A stretch of 64,000 nucleotides of DNA from Dallia pectoralis (GCA_029465975.1 CM055728.1:5233900-5297899); one strand, 5' to 3'. Positions 1-10,223 are shown, counted from the stretch's first letter. The notes: a model not told the origin generated them from the letters alone. Program-made: numbers and translations.

Positions 1-241
1 TGCCTTCCTCCGGGAGGGACCGCGGACCCGATGTAATCGGCCCTGATAGCTGCATCGGTGGCTCATACCCGAAGTAAGCACGGAGGCGCCTATACTCCTC
101 TTTGGGCGTCTCCGGCTTACCCCAGTCCCACTGCTCCGTGGTGCGACGGTGAGCTTCATCCTTCGGGGCGCTATAGCTTGCCCCCCCGAGGAATCCACTC
201 ACCGTCTGCTGGCTCCGCTGGCTTCTTTGTGGGCTTCGCAT
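1..241 (-). CDS. head of the retroelement ORF (partial)
   Basis: The ATG is at plus 239-241, directly inside the LTR, and the frame stays open for 80 codons to the window edge. The N-terminus is basic (MRSPQRSQRSQ), followed by TEQWDWGKPETPKEEYRR, LRAYFGYEPPMQLSGPI and TSGPRSLPEEG. The same block recurs in both bodies at 28-31 kb with only a few changes, so the head is under constraint or recently copied. I do not recognise the domain; it lacks capsid, CCHC, protease or RT motifs in the visible part. Confidence 0.55.
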   Translation of the reverse strand, partial: MRSPQRSQRSQQTVSGFLGGASYSAPKDEAHRRTTEQWDWGKPETPKEEYRRLRAYFGYEPPMQLSGPITSGPRSLPEEG

Positions 242-243
242 TC

Positions 244-620
244 TGTCACGCCTCGTCGGGTGTAGTGTGGATGAAGCCATGTGCAGGAGCCGTATATCCG
301 TTTGGGTCAGGTTTATTTAAAGGACAGCAAACTCAAAACAAACCGTAAACGGCGACAAAAACACGTACTGGTCGAATGAAAGGAAAATGCGCATATAGCG
401 ACTTAAAACAAGCACCTTCAAACAACAATTCTAACGTGTTACAAAAACACTCACCTCTACAAACAATGTGACATAGAACAATGCGAAGCAATGAGTGCAC
501 TGCTCGCGACCCTCTTATATCCCATTGATTACAAGCAGAAACAGCTGAGTGACAAAACATAAACAAGGAAGTGAATCACCGAAAGGTCTGTGTAGCCACG
601 CCCCCACACCATTCGTGACA
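244..620 (-). repeat. 5' LTR of the left-edge element
   Basis: On the minus strand the LTR starts TGTCACGAAT and ends GAGGCGTGACA, a 377-bp TG..CA unit. It has a TATA box (TATAAG, plus-strand 514-519) and a poly(A) signal AATAAA downstream. The decamer GCTTCGCATT (plus 480-489) begins 30 nt from the TATA start. The bases just inside the LTR (plus 231-243) are its complement, GAATGCGAAGC. Confidence 0.7.
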
Positions 621-845
621 TAAACTCACATACACATACACAAATAAACACACATACACACATAAACACACATACACATACACACATAAACACACATACA
701 CACACATAAACTCACATACACATACACACATACACACGCACCACAATCCCTGTGCACACAACAACATGGTAAGTAGTGTAGTTTCTAGTATATTTTGACC
801 GTACTTGATATGGCACGTGGTGTTTTGTCCTTGTCTGATACTCAC

Positions 846-920
846 CAGTGGTCTGAGGTCAGGGTGGGTCAGAATGTAGCCATTGTTAGTGATGGCAAAA
901 GCATAACCATGGATGCCAAG
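846..920 (-). CDS. cacna2d3: cacna2d3-like exon 'h' (Cache region)
   Basis: Twenty-five codons, phase 0, acceptor gatttgcag and donor gtgagt. The peptide is LGIHGYAFAITNNGY then ILTHPDLRPL. GYxFAIxxNGYxLxHPxL is the Cache-domain signature of alpha2/delta subunits. This is the last exon visible; the C-terminal half of the protein lies left of the window. Confidence 0.93.
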
Positions 921-1590
921 CTGCAAATCACACACAATAAGAGATCAGAGGGGGTGAATTACAACTATTTTATTGGATCCATGCAAAAACCCACGCATAC
1001 ACTGAAATGTTTTAAGTGATTAAGAGCGTAATCAAGCTCTTTGTTTATTCTAGAGGATAAATATTTGCGGTTCCACAGTGACTCATTTACATTTGTGTTT
1101 AGTAATTTCAGACACCACTCAATCAGTGTGTGTGTGTGTGTGTGCGTGTGTGTGTTTGTGTGTGTGCGTGTGTTTGCGTTTCACTCATTTCTGACACAAT
1201 CCTGTTAGTGAAGAGGTCTAAACTAAATAACAGGCTTTTAAATGTCAACACCCATCCACATCTAAACCATATAATTTCCAGCTTTCGATGTTTCAAAGAA
1301 TAGAATACTAATTAACGGAGTTCTTCATGGGAAGTCCAGAAAGACTATTCAGCAGTCCACAGTCTCCACAATAATATTCTATTATCAGGTCTGAGGCAAA
1401 AGGTTAAAACAATATGTCGTAAAATGCTGAACAACGTAGCGGATTGGACTGCTGGTGGATTAAACCCTTGAGTGCTTTCTCACTGTTGCACACATACAAA
1501 TTGCCATATGTGAATTCAGTTGAGTCATTCAAATGTAAGACTGAAGACCTCAGTACAATACAGTTATGCATTATACTATAAATTCATTAC

Positions 1591-1671
1591 CTTATATTTG
1601 GGGACAGTTTTGAGAATCTCAGAAACGGGAACATCTGTCCCAACCACTCCTAGCAGGATCCCTCTGTTCCG
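1591..1671 (-). CDS. cacna2d3: cacna2d3-like exon 'g' (Cache region)
   Basis: Twenty-seven codons, phase 0, acceptor gtcttcag and donor gtaatg. The peptide is RNRGILLGVVGTDVPV then SEILKTVPKYK. GILLGVVGTDVPV matches the type-3 sequence; type 4 has GVVGSDVALREL. It joins exon 'f' (..KNET/RNRG..) and exon 'h' (..PKYK/LGIHG..) in frame. Confidence 0.93.
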
Positions 1672-1752
1672 CTGAAGACACAAACAGCGTAAAGAAAACG
1701 CCGACACAACAATCAGATAAACTGTGAAAGGGTTGTCGAGCATGTTGCTCAC

Positions 1753-1824
1753 CGTCTCATTCTTGGTGCTGAACACTGGCATGGCAACAGTGGTCATTAG
1801 AATAGGACCCTGGCCATCCTCCAA
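1753..1824 (-). CDS. cacna2d3: cacna2d3-like exon 'f' (Cache/VGCC-alpha2 region)
   Basis: Twenty-four codons, phase 0, acceptor ttcttacag and donor gtgagc. The peptide is LEDGQGPILMTTVAM then PVFSTKNET. TTVAMPVFS is the opening strand of the double-Cache region that follows VWA in alpha2/delta proteins. A 21.4-kb intron precedes it and only 81 nt separate it from the next exon. Confidence 0.92.
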
Positions 1825-3411
1825 CTGTAAGAAACAAAGAAAATAATAGAAAGTCTGTAGAAAATATAGTATCAATTTAATCTATTTCATAGATTTTACA
1901 CGGTTACAGTATTTTAAGGAATACAGGCAGTTCAATAATTAATCAAGGGATTTTACATGATTAATACAGACGTGTGTACACGTATATAATAATATATTTC
2001 AGCTCATTATTCAACACTACATTTTGCATTTACAGTGTATTTAAAATAAATGGTGAGCACTAAAACCATTTGCAGGTTGTGAATATTACTGTAGTTTCCT
2101 GTTTGTGTAATGTTTGTGTAATTCCCGTTCGGGTAAGCGTTTGTCACTTGGGAAGAGGTAGCACACAGAGTCTGATATCCCAAATCTCTGCAGTCCGGCT
2201 ACTACTAGAGACACGTTAGGTTAAGAGTATTTTAGGACATAACTATGCATAACATATCCAAGACAGACTGTCCAGGTGTCCAACGTTCGCTGAAAATATG
2301 GGTACATTTGTATAGTAGAGATCATTGGTGTGTACAGGTATCTGCACCTCACAGAGCTCTCTGGTCCCCCATAATGAAGTACAGATTCATATCTACTTAG
2401 TTGAACAGTTCCTTTTAATGTGTGTTGACATCAGTGTTGGTTGGAAATACCTTTAATGACAGCAAAAATAGTAGCTGGCATTTCCAACGGACCAGCGTAT
2501 GTTACAGGTGACAGGATGCATACAGAATAACATTCAGTGTTGTACTGGTTGTATCCACTTAGCAGGAAAAGGCAAACTTCACCTAGTCTCTCCAGCTTAT
2601 GAACTGTTTCATGACCCCCTTCTCCAAATTTACCCTGAATCCCAGAACATCAACATAGGAGACCAATAAGGCAGCTGTTTGTGGAATTATGCTACTAACA
2701 TTCATACTAACTAGTCAAACATGCAAGCAGCCGAATCCCTTGAGCCCCCTGTGTCTTTGTCAAGAAAACAGGTAACACAATACTGTTGTAAAACAGGTGC
2801 AGTTTACTCTGCACCAGCTCAGGACTGGCCAGAGGAAAGCTTACAGAAGCTAATGCCAGAGGAGCTCTATTTAACCCCTCAGGTTTTAGAAGATGATCAG
2901 CCATGGTTTTACTGAATGCAAATACTCTACCTAGTGAAAAGTCAGCCCTAACAGATTCAAGAATCCCCCCAAGAACATTTGTCACATAGGACCTAATTTA
3001 TTCATTTGGTGGACCTGAAGCACAGTGAAGCTATGAAGGGAACACGCTGGAACACCTAAAAACCTGTCCAGCACTCTGTGCAAGCTAGCAAGATAGAATC
3101 GCCTCCTCTATACAACCCTGCTCCAAGTAATGTCTCCCCAGGTAACCCTAATCCAAGAAATTCGGAAAAATGGAAAACACTGACAGGTATACATCAGCTA
3201 AATCTGTTTTACAGTAAAAGGAGGAAAATGCAGTGGGAATAAGTGTGTCAACATGCTACAGCTGCTACCACAGTGTCAGCCTACAAATTACAGTCTATAA
3301 GTAGGAATTCCCAGAATACCACACAGACATTTTGGGTAGTTGAGAGGGGGAAGGCGTTTTAAATTACTGAAAAGGCGTTTTAAACTACGGAAAATGAACT
3401 GGCTTATATTT
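1825..3411. other. intron sequence, no feature recognised
   Basis: AT-rich cacna2d3 intron DNA. Short ORFs at 2707-2985 show no motif I recognise. I looked for a microexon encoding roughly LPQAQK on the minus strand and did not find one here. Confidence 0.5.
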
Positions 3412-3700
3412 ACTGATGAGCCAAAGCATTATGACCACTAACAGGTGATTAAATGGTAAGTGAACAATCAGTTGTGGTAGTCAACGGAAGTTAATCCCGT
3501 TTTTTCGAACCGACCAAAGGTCTACTGGCACAAGTTACAGAACATGTTAACTTTGGTTAAGGGAGCAACATGTCACATTGCATAATGCATGGTCACAGAT
3601 CGATCAGCGTGACCACGATGCCAAAAGACCCTACAACTGGACCTTGGAGCAGTGGAAGGTTGCCTGGTTTAATGAGTCCCGAATGAATATCTACCCATAA
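3412..3700. mobile_element. Tc1-like transposon fragment
   Basis: It starts with gatgagccaaagcattatgac, the terminal sequence of a widespread fish Tc1-like element. Then come short transposase-derived pieces (gtctactggcacaagttacag; ggaccttggagcagtggaag) with large internal deletions. The same family recurs at 42160-42855. No open frame remains. Confidence 0.55.
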
Positions 3701-3980
3701 CATTAATAGTAAACTTATCAGGAAATAACAGCTGACAGGTAGAAGAAAAAAATTAAAAAATTAAATTAAAAAATTGTATACAAACGTATTCTTACAGATA
3801 TTGGCATTTTTCCCTTTTTAATTAACAAATGGAGAGAACATAGGTTGTTTAGCAATTTGAACTAGAGTGTTGTGACCTAAACTATATAGCCAAAAGTATG
3901 TGTACAGGCCCATAATTATTCAGGAGTTCAGGTGTTTTAATAGCACAACTATTACCACAGGTACAAACAAATCCTGATAC

Positions 3981-4276
3981 TGTAACGATCTGCCCTTAGG
4001 GCAGACGTCAAGTAGTAGACACAGGCGCAGAGAATACTTTTGAATCACAAAGGTTTATTCTTCAGGCAGGCAGGATAGGCACTGAGCTCTGAGAACTTAA
4101 ACAATGACCCAACAATGACAGACAGACACCGACCAAACTATATACAGACACTAACGAACTAACACTGAACAGGTGTGACGAAAACACAGGTGCAAGGAAT
4201 GTCTTTGATTTTCCCTCTCTGCTGATTGGGGGAGTGTCAGCACCAGCATAGAGGGGACCAGAGGGAGTTCCTTACA
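3981..4276 (-). repeat. 3' LTR (minus orientation)
   Basis: On the minus strand it starts TGTAAGGAAC and ends GATCGTTACA. It contains TATATAG and, further on, AATAAA. It directly follows the polypurine tract, minus-strand TAAGGGGGGGTTC, whose TAA is the ORF stop. Confidence 0.85.
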
Positions 4277-4287
4277 GAACCCCCCCC

Positions 4288-6028
4288 TTAAGGGTGCGGC
4301 TCCTGAAGCGCCCAAAGACAAGGGCAGGGAGGCCTGAGATGCTGGACATGCGCCGGACGGAGAGACGGGTCTCGGGCAGGACAGGGGGACGGGTCTCGGG
4401 CAGGACAGAGGGACGGGTCTCGGGCAGGACAGAGGGACGGGTCTCGGGCAGGACAGAGGGACGGGTCTCGGGCAGGACAGAGGGACGGGTCTCGGGCAGG
4501 ACAGAGAGACGGGTCTGGAGCCCGGTCTGGCGGATGCAGGTCAGGTGATTGACCCGGCAGAGACGAGTCAGGGAGTCGACCAGGCGGTGGCGGATCAGGA
4601 GGACGTCCAGGAGCTGACGGGTCCAAAGGCCATGCCGGTGGAGACGGATCAGAAGACCGGACAGGCGAGGACGGATCAGGAGACCGGACAGGCGACGACG
4701 GCGGGTCAGGCGGTCGACCCGGCGGGTGCGGGTCAGGCGGTCTACCCGGCGGGAGCGGGTCAGGCGGTCTACCCGGCGGGAGCGGGTCAGGAGTTCTACC
4801 CGGCGGGAGCGGGTCAGGAGGTCTACCCGGCGGGAGCGGTTCAGGAGGTCTACCCGGCGGGAGCGGGTCAGGAGGTCTACCCGGCGGGAGCGGGTCAGGA
4901 GGTCTACCCGGCGGGAGAGGGTCAGGAGGTCTACCCGGCGGGAGAGGGTCAGGAGGTCTACCCGGCGGGAGCGGGTCAGGAAATCTACCCGGCGAGAGCG
5001 GGTCAGGAGGTCTACCCGGCGGGAGCGGGTCAGGAGGCAGCGCCGGAGTACTCGGGTCAGGAGGCAGCGCCGGAGGACTCGGGTCAGGAGGCAGCGCCGG
5101 AGGACTCGGGTCAGGAGGCAGCGCCGGAGGACACGGGTCAGGAGGCAGCTCCGGAGGACACGGGTCAGGAGGCAGGCCCGGAGGACACGGGTCAGGAGGC
5201 AGGCCCGGAGGACACGGGTCAGGAGGCAGGCCCGGAGGACACGGGTCAGGTGGCCGTGCCGGAGGGGACGGATCAGGTGGCCGTGCAGGAGGGGACGGTT
5301 CAGGTGGCCGTGCCGGAGGAGACGGTTCAGGTGGCCGTGCCGGAGGACACGGTTCAGGTGGCCGTGCCGGAGGACACGGTTCAGGTGGCCGTGCCGGAGG
5401 ACACGGTTCAGGTGGCCGGGGAACTGGCCTAGGCCCGGCAACAGTCGTTGGCCCGGGAACTGGCTCAGGCATGAGGACGACCTCGGGCGTTGGACTGGCC
5501 TCGAGGACAGGACGGGGCTCGGGGGCCGGGGTGAGCTCTGGGGCTGGGACAGCCACAGGGACTGGGACAGACACGGGGACTGGGACAGACACGGGAAACG
5601 GGAACAGGCTCAGACTGGGAAACGGGAACAGGCTCAGACTGGGGGGCGGCAGCCATCTTGTGCTGCGGGGCGGCAGCCATCTTGTGCTGCGGGGCGGCAG
5701 CCATCTTGTGCTGCGGGGCGGCAGCCATCTTGGACGACGGCGCGGGAGACTCTAGGCCCAGCTCCCGACTGAGTCTCTCTACCTCGTCCTCCTCCCAGCA
5801 CTCGTCCACCAATTCCTCCTCAGAGTCGGAGTACTGCCATTCTCTCCCCTCCCGCAGTGCCCCGTAGTCCGCCGGCAGCCAGACAGACGGTAAAGGGAAA
5901 GCTCGTGGAGGGAGAGGTGGTCCGCGCCGAGTAGCGCACCGGCGAACACCTACAGCCAGCTCAGCAGGCTGAGCACAGGCAGATGCTCTGCCCTTCATTC
6001 TCCGCTGTGTCATTTCGGGTTGGGTCAT
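4288..6028 (-). CDS. retroelement ORF: acidic head plus proline-rich repeat tail (one frameshift)
   Basis: The ATG at plus 6026-6028 lies three bases inside the LTR. Residues 1 to about 110 form a non-repetitive head that ends acidic (SDSEEELVDECWEEDEVERL). Four KMAAAPQ(H) repeats follow, then short SEPVPVS repeats. Near plus 5590 the frame shifts by one base beside a C run, and the open frame continues to 4288 as a long array of roughly nine-residue PPDPLPPGR-type units, then seven-residue CPARDPS units. The TAA stop abuts the polypurine tract. The tail could be unstructured; its function is unknown. The break may be real decay or a consensus error. Confidence 0.5.
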
Positions 6029-6030
6029 TC

Positions 6031-6326
6031 TGTAACGATATGCCCTTAGGGCAGACGTCAAGTAGTAGACACAGGCGCAGAGAATACTTTTGAATCACAA
6101 AGGTTTATTCTTCAGGCAGGCAGGATAGGCACTTAGCTCTGAGAACTTAAACAATGACCCAACAATGACAGACAGACACCGACCAAACTATATACAGACA
6201 CTAACGAACTAACACTGAACAGGTGTGACGAAAACACAGGTGCAAGGAATGTCTTTGATTTTCCCTCTATGCTGATTGGGGGAGTGTCAGCACCAGCATA
6301 GAGGGGACCAGAGGGAGTTCCTTACA
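6031..6326 (-). repeat. 5' LTR with promoter and self-priming site (minus orientation)
   Basis: Same 296-bp unit as at 3981. The TATA box TATATAG is at plus 6188-6194. The site GTTGGGTCATT (minus; plus 6153-6163) begins 31 nt from it, at the expected RNA start. The first internal bases (plus 6019-6030, minus GAATGACCCAAC) are complementary to it over 11 nt. Confidence 0.82.
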
Positions 6327-7500
6327 GATACGGCCATGAAATGTCCATAGAAATGGACAATGGGTCGTACTGACGAACTCAGTGACTTGAAACTATATCT
6401 CCCCGGTCAACTGTAAGTAGTATAGTTGTAAAAGTGTCTAGGAGCAACAACAGTCCAGCCAGCTATCACCTGTTGCATCACTCACCATATCTAACTGCTC
6501 TTTACATTTTTTATCCAATAGAACTCTAATGGCCAGTCTTGTATAGAATGTTGAATCGAATCTTGAGAAAACCATACCGACCCCAGCCCTAGATTTTATT
6601 GTGCATTAATACTTGATTGTAAAAAACGAACATACATACAGCTAACATATGCAGTGCATATTCTAATAAAATATATAAAGCTCAACTGCTGATAATGTAT
6701 ATATATTGTGGCAGCATCCGAATGCATTCAGGCATGTAGACATGGTCAAGATGATCTGCTGAAGTTCAAACCAACCATCAGAATGGGGAAGAAATTTAAG
6801 TTGAGTTGACTGTGGCATTGTTAAAACACCATAACCTACCAATGTATTGTTGCAGACCATGTCCATCCCTTTATGACCACAGTACCCATCTCCAAGCTCC
6901 CATCATCTCAAACTGGTTTCTTGAACATGGCTACTATTTAATTCAACTGGCCTCCACAGTTACCAGATCCAATCCAATAAAACACCTTTAAAACATCTGA
7001 AAAACACATCATGGATGTGCAGTTGACAAATCTGCAGCAACTACGTGATGCTTTAATGTCAATATTAAGCAACATCTCTGTGGAATGTTTCCAGCACCGT
7101 GTTACATCTACACCAGAAATAATTAAGGAATTTCTGAATTGCAAAACCTGAAGGATATTCATGTCATGTCATGAATATCCTCCAGTGTCCATCCTTGTAC
7201 TAGCAAGGTATACCAAATTAGGTATATGCAAATTAAAAATGATTGCCTTATACAGGCTGAACCACCAGTGTCTGATAGATATAGTAAAACATGCCATTGG
7301 TAGCACAACGTCAAAGGACTATGGAAACAACATCGGATTTCACATTATCTCACTCACATATCTGCAAACTTCAAACAGTTTCAAGGATAGAGGTTTTATG
7401 GTTGGTTACCAAATCAGGGAAAACTTCCAGTGGTGCCCACTCTATCGCAGTTACAGTACAAGCTACTTTCTCTGTCAGTGACAGTTAGAGTCTAGGCATG
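6327..7500. other. intron sequence, no feature recognised
   Basis: AT-rich unique-looking DNA between the LTR element and a Tc1 MITE. Pieces at 7030-7200 (cagcaccgtgttacatctac) may be old Tc1 debris. No open frame of interest. Confidence 0.4.
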
Positions 7501-7502
7501 TA

Positions 7503-7664
7503 CAGTGGATATAAAAAAGTCTGCACACCCCAGATTTTGTGATGTAAAAAATGAAAGATAAATCACGTCAGAACTTTTTCCATCTTTAATGTGACCTCTA
7601 ACGTGAACAATTCAATTGAAAAACAAAACGAGGGTGACTAGACTTTTTATATCCACTGCAAATA
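7503..7664. mobile_element. Tc1/mariner MITE
   Basis: Inverted ends CAGTGGATATAAAAA(A)GTCT and its complement AGACTTTTTATATCCACTG bound about 155 bp with no coding capacity. The left side is preceded by TA, the expected target; the right-hand TA is mutated. Confidence 0.75.
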
Positions 7665-8520
7665 AGCAATGTCTTAACGGAAATGCTGTAACTGTATTGG
7701 AGTTTGAATTAAGCAAAGCTAAGAGGTCTTGCTTTTCATAATGTCATGTAAATATAACATTTTTATGCAATCCAAGTTCTGCTCCCAAATCCTACCACAT
7801 CAACAGTGAGCAAGGCCTTTAAACTTTAGTCATGTATATTCATGTTCCTTATCAGACATTAAATGTGTTTAACCATGATGCTTTTGATCTTGAGCAAATT
7901 AAATCTCAGCCACAGGCACTGTTTAAGTGTGGGATTGTAATCTGTCCCAATAGACTGTGGAAATAATTGGGAAATTATCTTTTTACCCAAGGCATTCCCA
8001 ATCTCCATGTAGATTGTGTCTACAAACATATAGCAGCTTGATGCTGGTAAAGATACTCTAGATGCCGACAAGGTTAAGTGGCGGTTCAAGGTCTTAAGGT
8101 AACTTTTTTGCATTGTGGATCTTTTTTCACACAAACAACCCCAATGCTTGGTCATCTGCAAAACAATGTAACCTAAAATTGTTACTATATTTCTGTACAG
8201 TTTCGCAAAGGTAGGAATAATGTTAAGCACCTATGGGGAATGGTTTCACACTATGCTGTATATGAAATTGAATCCAGTCTTTAACACTAACCACAATAAT
8301 TCCGGTCCACTCTCCATGATAATGATATTATGATATGATGCTACCAGGAGGTTCGGTTGTATCTCGTTCCCTTCCATTTGGGAACCAAGGCAACAGTCGT
8401 AAAAGTGTCTTTTAGTCAGTCACTTTTTTATACACACAGTAGAATAGGTGAAGAGTTCAGACACAACAGTTTGGACACACTTAGCCATTCAATATGTATG
8501 TGTAAATCTGCCCAAAATAT

Positions 8521-8594
8521 GGGAGGTGGTAGCTCAGTGGTAGAGTGCCTGCTTTGTATATTTGATGTCCTGTGTTCAATCCCCAGATTCTCTC
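8521..8594 (+). pseudogene. tRNA-Ala-like pseudogene or SINE head
   Basis: Box A (TAGCTCAGTGGTAGAG) and a near box B (GTGTTCAATCC) are spaced as in a tRNA, and the D stem pairs (GCTC/GAGT). The anticodon stem and half of the acceptor stem do not pair, and there is one extra base before position 8. It is therefore not a working tRNA. It may be the 5' head of a tRNA-derived SINE that ends before 8720. Confidence 0.55.
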
Positions 8595-8724
8595 CAGGCC
8601 TAAGCTGAAGAGTTGGAGCACAAGAGGTATGGCGAACAGACATACAGTACATAACAATTAAACACAAGGACAAAAAAGCAGTCTCCTAGGGACCAATTCA
8701 CCATTTTGCAAATTACAGCAGTTT

Positions 8725-9776
8725 ATGGCTCAAGTGGATCGTTTCTCGAAGGCAGCCCACTTCATTCCTCTGTCTAAGTTGCCATCGGCCAAGGAGACTG
8801 CCCAACTGATGGTGCAGCACGTCTTCCGGATCCACGGATTGCCCAAGGACGTAGTCTCTGACCGGGGTCCCCAGTTCACCTCCCAGTTCTGGAAGGCGTT
8901 CTGCAATCTGATTGGAGCATCCATAAGTCTGTCCTCAGGGTTTCACCCACAGTCGAATGGTCAATCGGAACGTACCAACCAGGATCTCGAGACTGTGCTG
9001 CGGTGTCTGGTTTCGGACAATCCAACCACCTGGAGCCATCAACTAGTTTGGGTGGAGTACGCCCGCAACACCCTCCCCTGCTCCTCCAATGGGCTTTCTC
9101 CGTTCGAGTGTTCCATGGGTTTCCAGCCTCCGCTGTTCCCGGAACAGGAGGAAGAGGTCGAAGTTCCTTCGGCTCAGCTTTTTGTCCGGCGCTGTCGCCG
9201 GACCTGGGAAAAGGCTCGGGCTCGTCTAATACGCAGCAACATCAGATCCCAACGACAGGCGGACCGCCACAGGACCCCGGTTCCCCATTATCGGGTGGGC
9301 CAGCGGGTATGGTTATCCACCCGAGACCTGCCCCTTCAAGTAGAAAGCCGCAAGTTGTCCCCCGTTACATTGGGCCGTTCAAGATCTCCCGGGTCATTAG
9401 TCGATCTGCTATCCGTCTGATGTTGCCCCGGTCCCTCGGTATTCACCCTACGTTTCATGTGTCTCGGGTTAAACCTGTATCTCATTGTCCTTTGTCTTCT
9501 GTTCCCAGACCGGCCCCGCCTCCTCGGGTTATAGACGGCCAGCCGGCTTGGACCGTTCGTCGCCTCCTGGGAGTCCATCCCCGGGGCCGGGGTTTCCAGT
9601 ACCTGGTTGACTGGGAGGGCTACGGGCCGGAGGAGCGGTCTTGGGTCTCTGCTCGTTCTATCCTTGACCCGCAGCTCATCGCCGACTTCCATCGGCAACG
9701 CCCCGGTCAACCAGGCTGGGGTCCGGGACGGGCGCCCAGAGGCGCCCGTAGGGGAGAGGGTACTGTCACACCCTGA
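8725..9776 (+). pseudogene. Ty3/gypsy integrase and chromodomain, one frameshift
   Basis: The frame starting near 8725 gives the catalytic core: VDRFSKAAHF (first Asp), VVSDRGPQFTSQFWKAF (second Asp) and HPQSNGQSERTNQ (Glu), the DDE triad of retroviral-type integrases. WVEYARN and a GYQPPLFP-type motif follow. At a run of five C near 9358-9363 the frame slips by one base. The other frame continues with YIGPFKISRVI, LPRSLGIHPTFHVSRVKP and the chromodomain (RRLLGVHPRGRGFQYLVDWE, GYGPEERSW). The TGA at 9774-9776 lies inside the LTR. Truncation and frameshift make it non-functional unless the missing base is a consensus error. Confidence 0.88.
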
Positions 9777-10223
9777 TCTCAGTCACCTGTCTCGTAATTG
9801 TCTCCACGCCCCCCACCAGGTGTTTTCAGGTTCCCATTACTGTCTGTCTATTTATGTCGGTGTGCCCTGTTCCCTGGTGCCAGATCGTATTGTCTCGTCG
9901 TACGTTTCCAGCGCTTTTCTCCTGTATCATCGGTGTTCCTGTCTACCTGTCCTCTGTTCTGTCTTCCCAGTACCGACTCCTGTTTTGTCCCCGACTCCGA
10001 GATTGCCTGCTCCCTTGTACCTGCCTAACGGACCCTATTGAACTCTGCCTGCCTACCGACTCCGAGATCACCTGCCCCCTTGTACATCTATCAAACCATC
10101 GAACTCTGCCTGCCTAACCGACTCTGAGATTGCCTTACCCCTGTATTCAGCAATAAACACACTGTTGAATCAGATCTCCGCCTCTGTCCGCATTTGGGTC
10201 TTGCCCGTCTGTCCAGTCTAACA
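9764..10223 (+). repeat. 3' LTR of the gypsy element
   Basis: It follows the purine tract GGGGAGAGGGTAC and starts TGTCACACCC; the likely end is TCTAACA at 10223. It has TATTTATG at 9849 and a poly(A) signal (AATAAA) near 10152. Internal GACTCCGAGAT / GACTCTGAGAT repeats lie at 9985-10135. The right boundary is less certain than the left because no 5' LTR is present for comparison. Confidence 0.65.

Larger units (their letters stand above)
1..620 (-). mobile_element. non-autonomous LTR retroelement, minus strand, cut by the window edge
   Basis: The 5' LTR is at 244-620 and the first 243 bases of the internal region run off the left edge. The internal sequence is clearly related to the bodies starting at 28465 and 30437, but the LTR sequence is different, so this is a sister family. 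No gag-pol motifs are visible in the part seen. Confidence 0.75.
3981..6326 (-). mobile_element. complete non-autonomous LTR retrotransposon, minus strand, 5-bp TSD
   Basis: Two 296-bp direct LTRs flank a 1.75-kb body. The element is bounded by the 5-bp duplication GATAC at 3976-3980 and 6327-6331. I see only three substitutions between the LTRs, so insertion is fairly recent. On the minus strand the order is LTR, self-priming-type PBS, one ORF, stop codon, G7 polypurine tract, LTR. No protease, RT, RNase H or integrase is encoded. Confidence 0.88.
8720..10223 (+). mobile_element. 5'-truncated Ty3/gypsy chromovirus (sushi-like)
   Basis: Integrase core, chromodomain, polypurine tract and 3' LTR are in the expected order. 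The element is cut at its 5' side around 8720, so gag, protease, RT and RNase H are missing. The C-terminal chromodomain on the integrase places it among chromoviruses, the group to which fish sushi elements belong. Confidence 0.85.

Noticed and set aside
576..935. Minus-strand reading running from exon 'h' into a CA-rich region as one protein
   Set aside because: The exon has a clean gtgagt donor at 845; the continuation is CA-repeat translation (VYVCLCVYV).
4545..5432. Plus-strand ORFs with AGQEVYPAG repeats
   Set aside because: They are antisense to the proline-rich tail of the minus-strand retroelement ORF, whose direction is fixed by LTR signals.
8521..8594. Functional tRNA gene
   Set aside because: Anticodon and acceptor stems do not pair and there is an extra base; only the promoter boxes are tRNA-like.
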